A stretch of 64,000 nt of DNA, taken from positions 11,743,965 through 11,807,964 of the forward strand of contig NC_133292.1 of assembly GCF_005239225.2 (NCBI RefSeq). Reading direction: 5' to 3'. Under the pieces are notes generated by a model. That model saw only the letters and a program-made list of their open reading frames with translations, was not told the origin of the DNA and did no database searches. This DNA comes from Populus alba. Taxonomy: Eukaryota; Streptophyta; Magnoliopsida; Malpighiales; Salicaceae. Of the stretch, positions 45,897 to 56,100 are shown in pieces. Made by a program: the position numbers and the translations under genes. Within the stretch, counting starts at the first letter, position 1. Every line of letters begins with the position of its first letter.

Positions 45897-47511
45897 TCAC
45901 TCTTCCATTGCCTGATTTTGCTCGCTTTTTGGTTGGGAAACCTCGACTTTGATTTTGGGTAACGTGAGAGATTGATCTTGTCGAAGCACTTGAGGAGCCT
46001 TGACCAAGTGAATAGACTGCTCCAATTCTTTTTGTGCCTCCCTCCTCTCCTTGCCTTTCCTGACCTTCAACCTGCCAAAAATTTCAATTAATATCTATGG
46101 ATTAAAAAAAAGTACATCTAATAATGCTGTCTCATAAAGGTGATGATAAGATGGATGTAGAACCTCTTCTCTATGTGGTTTGCTGCCCGGTCGGATCTGA
46201 CCTTATCAATTTTCTTAATGGCCTTCAGAGTATTCTCAGCAAGATTCCGGTCATATCTCTCAGGCCTATTCCGCTTTCTCTCAAACTCGAAGGTCGAATC
46301 CTTTTCAAAAGAAGAGAATGAGCAACAGGACAAGCACGGTTATGAATTTGAAGGATTTAATTTTTGAATCCAAAGATGACAGTAGCTAAAGACACAAGTG
46401 AAAGTGAAAGTGAAAGGTGTCCCCTAACCTGGGTCATGTCCTTTCCATGCAATCTTCTATAGGCCTTGGTCCATTTTACTTTGCGAGGGTTCCTCTTCAT
46501 TTTGAAGTTCTTGTGGCACTTGGATCTGCAAAATCGAAAAATCTGCAAAAAAGGCTTGACAGTTGAAAACTTGATGCCAACTTTTTTAAATGACAATATC
46601 ATAAGTTAGATCAATAATATAAATCAGAAACTCACAACTGTATGAACTGTCAAGCAAAATTTCACTCGACAAACAATACAATGCATTACTGACTAGTACC
46701 CTTGATAACAAAACATAAAACAACCTCCAAAGTGATAGCCAAACTTAAACCAAAGAACAGAAATCTAATACCATTGCTGCAAGTTCAATCAATTACTATT
46801 AATCTTCAAAACCTTTGCATAATCACAAATTTTATTTTCAATCTCCGACCCCTAAATTCCTGAGGCTAGTGAACCAAGCCCTCAAGTACCCTTGACAACA
46901 CAACAAAAAACAACCTCCAAAGTGATAGCCAAACTTAAACTAAAGAACGGAAATCTAATACCATTGCTGCAAGTTCAATCAATTATTATTAGTCTTCAAA
47001 ACCTTTGCCTACTCACAAATTTTATTTTCAATCCCCAACCCCTAAATTATTGAGGCTAGCAGACCAAGCCTTGAGCTGATACAAAAACACACAACCTGAG
47101 ATCACCACTGATTAAAAGGTCAGCAAAATGCAGACAAACTACATGCCAATCTGACATGTGAACAATAACAGATACAACAATACCAACTCTCCCAAACGCG
47201 GATGCAACTAATAAAAAGAAACTCGCTTAAACTACAATGAGCTCGCCAAATCAACAGTCAAAGAGAAACATCATCACTTCACTGAAATAGAAGTAACAAT
47301 CTCATCCCCCCTAAGCATAGCCAACGACAATTTACATCTATAAACCCTTCACTCTAAAATTGATTCAACATATACCATTTGCATCCTATGTTAACAGCCG
47401 CAAGACAAATGACATAAACCAATATTTTACCTTAGCATCATTGCGGACAAACTGGATACCGTGTCCTGGGTATACCGTGGAGGAGCAGAACCAACACTTC
47501 TCCAACCTCAT
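45897..47511 (-). CDS. RLP24: Ribosome biogenesis protein RLP24 (L24e-like)
   Basis: Four exons, 47511-47431, 46542-46429, 46300-46164 and 46071-45897, give 168 residues with all junctions GT-AG. The N terminus [20 protein letters not shown] is the ribosomal L24e-type zinc-binding motif (CxxC, completed by CRSKCHKNF in exon 2). [20 protein letters not shown] and [18 protein letters not shown] distinguish RLP24 from cytosolic ribosomal protein L24. The C-terminal extension is basic and Glu/Lys/Gln-rich. Family knowledge: RLP24 joins nuclear pre-60S particles, recruits the AAA-ATPase Rix7/Afg2-type machinery and is swapped for RPL24 in the cytoplasm. The length matches the family (about 160-200). 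A 5' UTR intron probably runs from 47738 to about 47524, ending in AAAG before the leader. Intron 1 contains a 190-bp tandem duplication. Confidence 0.95.
46695..47074. repeat. Two-copy tandem duplication, period 190 bp, in RLP24 intron 1
   Basis: AGTACCCTTGA begins units at 46695 and 46885, and long phrases such as CAACCTCCAAAGTGATAGCC recur at the same offset. The two units differ by scattered substitutions, so the duplication is recent but not brand new. Confidence 0.95.
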
Positions 47512-47745
47512 CGCGTCTCTTCTTTAAAAAAAAAAAAATCCAATTTCTGAAGTAGCAAACAAAACATGTAAGGAATAAACTAATTCCCAATAATCCGTTA
47601 ACCACGATTAATTGTCACGGAACCTCGAATTGTTTGCAATTTACTTGCAGCAAGAAAATTAGGTGAAAATAATAAAAATCGATATCGACAAAAGTTAAGG
47701 TGTTCGAGTAGAGATTGGTGACTTACGGATTTTAAGACTTCGATT

Positions 47746-47765
47746 TGTTGTTGTTGTTGTTGTTT
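47746..47765. repeat. (TTG)n trinucleotide repeat in RLP24 leader
   Basis: Seven GTT/TTG units; on the mRNA strand this is an ACA/CAA-rich leader in the 5' UTR exon. Confidence 0.85.
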
Positions 47766-47835
47766 CCCACAGGATTACTGAGTGAGATGCCTTGATTCGA
47801 GAGGGGCGGGGGAGAGGGCAGGAAAACCCTGCAGA

Positions 47836-47844
47836 TTAGGGTTT
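47836..47844 (-). promoter_or_regulatory. Telo-box near the RLP24 transcription start
   Basis: The minus strand reads AAACCCTAA, about 325 bases before the ATG and just upstream of the inferred 5' UTR exon. Telo-boxes are typical of plant promoters for ribosomal and ribosome-biogenesis genes. Confidence 0.6.
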
Positions 47845-49920
47845 AAGACGGAATTTTTTCCTTGTTTATAACTGTCCCGGTTAGTTTATAAATTTACGAA
47901 TTGACCCCGTTCAAAAATTTTATTTGTTAACCGCCGTATATAACATTTTGTTTTTGTTATGTCGGGCCACAACTTGCAGACAAAGTTACTTTATGGCATT
48001 GTAGTCTACATTTTTAAAAAATATATATTTTTTTTAGTTTTAAATAATTTTTTTTATTTTTATATGTCAATGTAAAAAATAAATTTAATATATATATATA
48101 TATATATTATTTTGATGATTTTAAAAAATATATTTTAAAAATCAATTCCTGCCCCACTCTTAAATAGCTCTAATCTAAAAATAAATTTACTTATTGACGG
48201 ATTAGTTTATTAGTCATTAAGGTAATTATTTTTATTAAAACTGTATTATTACATTTTTTCTGTTGATTTGATCAAATAAATGGAATGAGTAAAAATTTAA
48301 TTAGATCAGCTAATTTTCACCAAAATAATATATGATATTTTGTTATATTCAACTAAAAACTCCTTTTGAATTAGGTTTTTTAGGTTAATTTATTAAGTTA
48401 AATCGGACCATGTTTGATATTTATGATTTTATTTTTCATTTTAGATATTAATATCTTGGTAATATTATAAAATGACATGATATTGTTTTTTTAATTTTAT
48501 ATTGTTTCCAGTTGTTTTTTATTACTGAATTCTACTTGGGTGTTTAATTTGATTTTACATGTCAGAATTTACTCAATTTGATAATTTTTACCTACTTTTT
48601 CACTCACCCCCGCAATTTATCTTTGCTTAAAGCCATGATATCTCTCGATTTGAAATGTATCACTTTTGGATGTGATATTCTTGGTTATGAGATTATTGTT
48701 AAGCATGGTCGGACTTTTTTTTTTTTTTAAAAAAAAAAAGCAAGCATACGTATTTTACCACTATATGAATAATATTTTTCACAAAAACAAGTGTGTTTTC
48801 ATTTATTTATTTATTCTTGCTAAACAATTCATTTGTTTTATTCTTTTTCATTTTTTGATTTCGATAGTTCGTGCTATTGGATTTAATCCTTTCGGGCCTC
48901 TTGCTAACGATCTATTGTTCCATGCCAGGTATCTGGGCTTTCCATGGTTGAAAGGCCGAAGTGTTTTTTCTCCCCTTAATCCAATCCATTGAATCTTTGT
49001 CTTAGCTTACCCTATGACAATGCAAGAAAAGGTAAAACATTTATATCACGAATAAGGCAATCTCGGACAGTTTTTTTTTTTTTTTTTTTGTAAATTACCT
49101 CATTCAAATTTCATCTAGAGTTTTTATTAAAAAAAAAACCCAGCATCATCTTGGTATTTTAAACTTATAAAAATCTAATCATCCCTATTTTCATAGCTAT
49201 AAAATTAAATATAGGATCTAATTTTATTCAAGCATGAGTCATTGGGTTATTAGATTAACCCATAAGTTATCTAGTCAATCTAAATCAATAATTTTATCTA
49301 AAATAATATCATTTTTAAAAAATAAAAAACATTTGATTTTAATTGGTTAAATCAATTAGATCACGGATCAACTTATCAGGTTACCGTATTTAACCTAAAA
49401 ATATAAAAAGTAGTTAAAAATAGAACTAAACCTAAAACGAGCCTTGCGTCATTGACTTGGCCGGTAAACTGAAAGTAATAGAGATGTTTTTTTCTTCTTC
49501 CAGGCATGTATAAGAATAAAGTTAAATTCGAAAGAATTGCCATTGTACAGGACAAAAAAGAAACTGTTTGATTGCATCTCTACTTCCATTCATCAACGAT
49601 TCAAGACAGACAAAAAACATGAAAGGAAGAAAATCAAGGAGATGATGGTTGATGAAAAAAAGACATGTGCAGTAGTAATCTGTGGCACCCATGCAAAAGC
49701 CGCTATAAACACAACCAAGTGTTAAGCACTTGGTAGGGTAAAGGGCACATCAAACACAACAAGGCAACAACTAACAATGAGCTTCGCACATTTAGATATG
49801 GTAGGGTCATTTCATTTCCAGACCAGCTGACACGTGTCTCTGTCAAACTCGAACGGCTAGCTGGTACGTACTTTGGTAACATATATACTACAACACTGCT
49901 GCACATCTGGCTCTCTGATC

Positions 49921-50010
49921 ATGGCCTATGGTTCCTCTGAAGACAAAAGAGCCGTTGCTTTCTTCCTTTTTGAGCTATATCTTCTTCTTGCACTATCAAA
50001 TTCCAGCTAG
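49921..50010 (+). CDS. Possible 29-residue peptide ORF with promoter-like upstream
   Basis: An ATG at 49921 opens 29 codons (MAYGSSEDKRAVAFFLFELY then LLLALSNSS). Upstream lie a G-box/ABRE (GACACGTGTC, core 49831-49836) and TATATA (49882-49887), at normal spacing for a transcription unit. The family is not recognised. It could be a small-peptide gene, the 5' part of a non-coding transcript, or coincidence. Confidence 0.2.
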   Translation: MAYGSSEDKRAVAFFLFELYLLLALSNSS

Positions 50011-50413
50011 CAGCAGCAGCAGCAGCCCTTCTGTTTCTAGTTGTAGTTTCGTCAATTGCTTGTGGAATAAGGCTATCGTCAATTATTAATTATTATCTGC
50101 TGTACATGCCGCACATGGCTCTTTTAGCTGTGGACCATCTATCCATTTTGCCAGCTTGTTTCTTTAACTTGCCCCAGGAATCATTGTGACAGGCTCTGGT
50201 GGTTTGGTGGAAGAAATAAAGCTATGGTGGTGAGAGAGATGATCTTGTTATCAAGGGCTATCATATTCTCAGCCTGTTTTTCTGTCTCGATGTACTGTCA
50301 TGTTCCCCGTTATCCATCTCAAGATTAGAAGATTGGTGTCAATTTACTCTATATACACGTCTTGGTTAGAATATTTATGCTAATTTGCTTTGTAAAACTC
50401 ATTCCAGACTATA

Positions 50414-50416
<3 letters not shown>

Positions 50417-50468
<52 letters not shown>
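50417..50468. repeat. (TA)n microsatellite
   Basis: About 25 uninterrupted TA units, the longest in the window. Confidence 0.95.
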
Positions 50469-50471
<3 letters not shown>

Positions 50472-51586
50472 AAGTCACATGTTCATGATCCATTGCTATT
50501 TTCTATGTAAATGATCAAGTTTTACACAGATAAATAATTAAATGGTCAAGCTTTTTAGAAGAATACAGGTAGAATATATATGAAAAAATGATACTAAACA
50601 TGTGTGTGGATGTTTGACTCGATGAGGATTTGTGGTACGGTGGACATATAATTATGAGGTTGATATACTATAAATTGCATGGTGGCATGTTGTGATGATT
50701 TTTAAAGCTCCAACTTGGTAAACGGATTTGTTTTCTATATTATTATATTTTATGAAGTTATCTTGTAAACTCTCGAGTATGGTAATAACATATGAAACGA
50801 CGAAATCCCCCACAAAAGCACATTAAAAAATATATATGTATATATTACCTTCGCTTTTTTTTATTGCATCTGTTTGAAAATGTGATTAATGTTATTTTTT
50901 AAAACATTTTTTTACTTAAAAATTTATTTTTTTTTTATTTTTAAAAAATTATTTTTAATATTAACACATGATCTAAAAATAAAATAAAAAAAATAAAAAA
51001 TTTTAAAATATTTTTAAAATACAAAGTAAACATGATCAAAATCAAATCTTCTTCAGAGTCATTCATAATAATTTAAAATAAATTAATTTTTTTAATATAC
51101 TTTCACGCACAAGGCCACGCCACTGATGATTCTCTGAGGAAAAGAGCCCGTTCTTTTGGAAGCAGCAGATTAGGGAGAAGAACTTTGATTGCTCCATGTT
51201 TAATTAATTGTCCTTTTCAAGGAACATTCAATGTCACCCTCACGAGTCACGACTAGTATTTAATACCAAAATAAAAAGCCTTCATGAAAGATTTCAAATC
51301 TTATTGGCTTCGAGATTTCAATCCATGTCAACTTCCGTGATACCCTTTTCTTTTGTCACCGGAAAACTATGCTGGACTTCACCACCACAAGTTGTGGCAC
51401 TTCCTTCATTATAGGGATTTTATACCTGTCCTTTTTCCCTTACCAATCGGGTGAAAAAAGAGTTCATACTGGCACGCAAGGAATTAGTTAAAATGTAATT
51501 AAACACACACATGGGTTGTGATCTAGTAATTGAAGGGACTTGTTTTTTTTCTCCACACCAAGGTTCAGGCCCCACTTGTATACGTC

Positions 51587-51998
51587 TGTTACCCCCGCGG
51601 TGCCTTACATGTTCACTGGGCTTGCAGGATATTCAATGAGTCCGAGAATTAGTTGTGGTGCGCGCAAGCTGGCCCGGACAGCTCGGGTTACAAAAAAAAA
51701 TGTAATTAAACATATTTTTATTTTTTAAACATGTTCATGCTGGCACGCATGATTTCAAATTTATTTTTTTATCCCAATCTTTATTCATGTAATTAAACAT
51801 GTTTTTATTTTTTATATACTTGTTTCTTTTATCTTAAAACACCAGTTAAAAATTTATGATGTGTTGTTATTTTTTTATTTTTTGGTAACTCGGGGTGTCC
51901 GGGCCAGCTTGCACGCATCACAACTAATCCTCGGACTCACTGAACATCTTGTAATCCCAGTGAGCATGTAGGACACCGTGAGTGTGACAGACATACTA
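51587..51998. repeat. Large foldback (inverted repeat) element
   Basis: The left arm (about 51587-51698) and right arm (about 51884-51998) are imperfect reverse complements over more than 100 bases, sharing for example GTCTGT, CTTACATG/CCTACATG, ATTAGTTGTG, GCAAGCT and GGCCCGGACA. A spacer of about 185 bases separates them. The arms are much more GC-rich than their surroundings. No coding frame is convincing. It is either a foldback transposon/MITE or two inverted copies of one repeat. Confidence 0.8.
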
Positions 51999-53175
51999 AA
52001 TTATTTATTTATATTTGTATGGTTATTTTGTACTATCAATCATTTACTTGTGTGTGGTCGCAGAATTGAGCGTTGCAGCTAAAAGAGACCGGTGGAAAGG
52101 AAGAAATTCAATTATTTGTCAAAGTTGATGGGAATTAATTAGAATATGCATTGATCGATTCAGTCCAAATCTAACGTTAATGAATATCTCTTTTAGCAAA
52201 TGCAGCATGCTTTGCTTAATTCTGACTCATGAAACTCCACGTCATGATTCGTAAATTGAGGATTGAAGGAGCAAGTTTAACACCACATTGGACTCCAATC
52301 ATACTTCCATGTATTGACAATAAAATTAATACATGTTTATCGATATTTCACATAATCAGATATCCTTACCATTAATATCTTCATAATACCCAAGTCAGTC
52401 AATATTATCTTTGATAATTATATACATTTCATATCAACTTATTTAAAAACGACTAGAGTTAAATTATTTTTTGAATTAATTTTAATTTTAAATTTTTTTA
52501 TGAAATAGTATAATTTTACAAGTTAATATATTAAAGTTTGTTTGGTATTATGTTTTAATTATATTTTTAAAAATTATTTTTTTAAATACAAATATTTAAA
52601 AAAAAATAAATAATCTTCACTGTAGTTTTTAATTATCAATCCTCGTCCTCAAGGCAAGTCTTGTACCTGTGACTTTGACTACGTGACTACTGTTACTTCA
52701 GTTACTAGTTACTACCACTTAACTAGGAAGTCTTCATTATTCAACAAAGTTGTTGGGAAATGACTTTGATTAGAACTTGAAATTGCCTGAAACACACGCA
52801 ATGATTTAAATTAAAACAAAATCATACAACGGCTAATTAAAAGCCCTCCACGAGCCCTAACATTTTTATTACATCACTTCCTGTAATCTCGCATAAGAAA
52901 CCAAACACGCAAATAAACAAATAAATAAACAAAACCAAACAACAAATAGCTGACGCGGTTTTATCTCCTTCACCACCACTTGCTTTTTTAGCTGTCTTCC
53001 TTTCTCTCTCTAAAGAAGCTCCAGTTTCTCTCTCTAAAAAGAGATACAACCTTTATCTCTAAAACCCTACCAAACACTCAAAACCCTTGCAACCCATTTC
53101 AGATCTACAATACATTTTATCCCTGTGCTATGCGATTTCGAGAGAGATTAAGAAGTTGAAGTGTTAAGGATAGAA

Positions 53176-56100
53176 ATGTCTACCTCCGACCCGAAAGCCC
53201 GACCCATACCGGGGAAAAGACCACCGGCTCCGGAATCTGCTGCAATGCCGCCGTCTTCGTGGGCTAAAAAAACTGGTTTCAGGCCCAAATTTTCTGGCGA
53301 GACCAATGGAAGTGATTCTGGACAGATTTCACTCCCTCCGAGGCCAAAAGAGCAACGGGATGCCCAGCCGGATCTTGAAGCGGGTCGGGTCAAGGCAACA
53401 CCACCACAGCCACTACCGGTGCCGCCACTGCCTGCAGTGAATGGGGCTGACACGGCGGTGGCTTTCCCTGCAGAGAATAAGGATCAGACGGTGGTGAAGA
53501 GGAGGAGGGACTCTGATGGTGGCAGCGGGGGAGCAAAGAAGGATGGTTCCGGTCACGGGGCAAATGGGGCGGGTACTAATGGGCCACCGTCGGGACCGAG
53601 AAGAGCAGCGGCGAGGAACGAGGAAGTGATTGACGTGGAGGATGGTGGCTTTGCTGGAGGGAGACACACACACATGAAGTATGAGCTAAGAGACACTCCC
53701 GGTCTTGGTGAGTGTTTTTTCCCCCGACTGATAGGTTTACTTACTGACTTTAGTTGCTTCGTAATTGGTAACAATTATGTTTGAGGGAAGTGGAAGTAGT
53801 GTGCTTTTGTTCTTTTTTAATTGGTAATTTGAACCGGGTTTTATTTGGTATTATAGTTTGTATGATTCCTTTTGGATTTTTTGCTAGGTTGAATTAAGTT
53901 TTCGTAGGTTGTTAGGTTTTGCGAGAAAAACAAAATGTTTTCAATTCATTTTTAGCAATGTTTTTAAATTGGGTTGTGCTGATTTTGAGCATGGAGGTTT
54001 GACTTTGTTAGGAATTGCAAGTAAACAAAATATTGTATTGGCTTGCTGGTAGTCTGAAATTATTGGGTGATTCTTTGAACAGATATATGATGCATGGGAC
54101 TTGTTTATTTATTGGTGACGGTTAGATACCGTGGGGCAATAAAAAATGTTACCTTTTCTGTTGATTTTAGTTGTTATTTTAAAGCATTCATGATTTGTTT
54201 TTTGGTACAGTGCTTCAGGTTCTTTTTGTTTACTGGATATGATGGAAGAACTCTTTTTGTTGTTGGATTTGTTGGAAATTTAGAAGAGTTTTGTTTTTTG
54301 GTTTGATATTTGAAGTTTTTGTTGTTTATTGATTCAAAGTATAGATTGTAATGGTTAACTTGTGTTTTTTAATCGGTTTTTGTTGTTAGTTTTATTGGCT
54401 TATGGTTTTGTGTAATGTTTCAGTTCCCATTGGTCTATATGGGTTCCAGCATTACCTTTCAATGTTAGGTTCATTGATTCTCATTCCACTTGTCATAGTT
54501 CCTGCAATGGGTGGCACTTATGTGAGTAGTAGTGAATTATTTATTTAGCCTTGTTATGATTCTCATAGTCTGGTAGAAAATATATTGTGACTAGCTTTAT
54601 CTGATTTGATCTAGTTGGTGTAGGAGGATACTTCAACGGTGGTGTCAACAGTGCTCTTTGTTTCAGGAGTCACCACGCTCTTGCATACATCATTTGGGTC
54701 AAGGTTGCCTCTGATACAAGGCCCATCATTTGTTTACCTTGCCCCAGCACTGGCAATAATCAATTCCCCAGAGTTTCAAGGACTAAATGGAAATGTATGT
54801 TCCTCTGTTCATTTTATGTTTACTTGAGATATACAGGTTAGTGGTTGTCTTTTTTGTGTTTGTCACCAGGCAACTGGGATAAAAAGTGAGCTTGCTGTGT
54901 TGTGCTTTTATACCCAAACACATGCCTCTTCTACATTAGGCTGTTGTTACGAATTTCGTCTTTTAATTCATTTGAATAATTAGGACACTTTGATGTGGAA
55001 AGCAGCCCTTTTGCCTTTTACCATTCCATGCATTACATTTACTTTTGTTTTATCTTCCATCATTCTCAGAAATGGTTTTAGTTATTTAGAGTATTCATCA
55101 GCTTGCGATTTTGAAAAAAAAGCAGTAGAATGCAGATGACTGGTGCTTTATCAAATCAGTTTTCCAACTAGCCTCCAACACTCTATGTTAGCTACATTAA
55201 ACAGTAATCTGATAATATGAATTTACTTGGTGGAATCATACACTAGAATCTAGATATCATATAGGAACCGTTGCATGGCAGAGAGTTCTATGGCATATAT
55301 ATAGATACATACATACATATATACATACTTACACATGTATGTATGTATCTATCTATCTATATATATATATATATAGGAAGATAAATGTTGTTCTGAGATT
55401 TAAGTTCCATATGGTTGTAAACAAAGAAATAACAGATTAACTGCATAATTTTATTGTAATTTTGGCTACTGAGAAATTCATGTTCCTAACAAGATTTGTA
55501 AAAAAATATTCCTTTGCAGAATTTCAAGCATATAATGAAGGAGCTACAAGGAGCTATCATTATAGCTTCAGCTTTTCAAACAATACTTGGATATAGTGGA
55601 CTGATGTCAGTTCTTTTGAGGTACATTTTCAGCATCTTTATTATTTTGCACTTTTTAACTTGGTCACTCCACCTTCACATCTTTGTATTCTGTCTAGAGA
55701 GCTACTCTAGGTTGAGTGGATTGAATTACATTGTTTCAATAATTGTATCATAATAATTGCTTAAATATAAAGTGGAGTCAATTTGTTGTTGGCAATTGAT
55801 GTAGGACAGATAAACCATTGGGAAACATTGGCTGTCATTTAGAGTTTCATTAAGTATACTCTTCTTTTACATCCTGTTACCTTGTGAGTAAAATAGAAAT
55901 TCATTCTTTATCTATGCATCAATTTTCAATTTTTTTTCTAAAGGGACAAATTCTTGCAATACTACCCTAAATTTTTTTACAGTTTCAATATTGCCCGTCC
56001 ATTAACTTTTCTTAATGTCTGTTATGGAAACCAAAAATATGGGTGTTCAAGTCATGTGAATCCTCTTCTTTCCAACAAGCTAATAGTATACGCATTAATT

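Larger units (their letters stand above)
47900..53100. other. Intergenic; foldback element and dispersed repeats
   Basis: Dispersed AT-rich element copies lie at about 48000-48150 and 50870-51030, a partial one near 52530-52640, and a long (TA)n tract at 50417-50468. A foldback repeat is annotated separately. At 49.83-50.01 kb a promoter-like arrangement precedes a very short ORF, also separate. No other gene is recognised. Confidence 0.5.

Noticed and set aside
46118..46367. Three overlapping frames on both strands in the RLP24 region
   Set aside because: They are shadows or partial exons of RLP24 exon 3.
53148..53774. Minus-strand frames opposite exon 1 of the NAT12-like gene
   Set aside because: They are shadows of a GC-rich coding exon whose plus-strand translation fits the transporter family.
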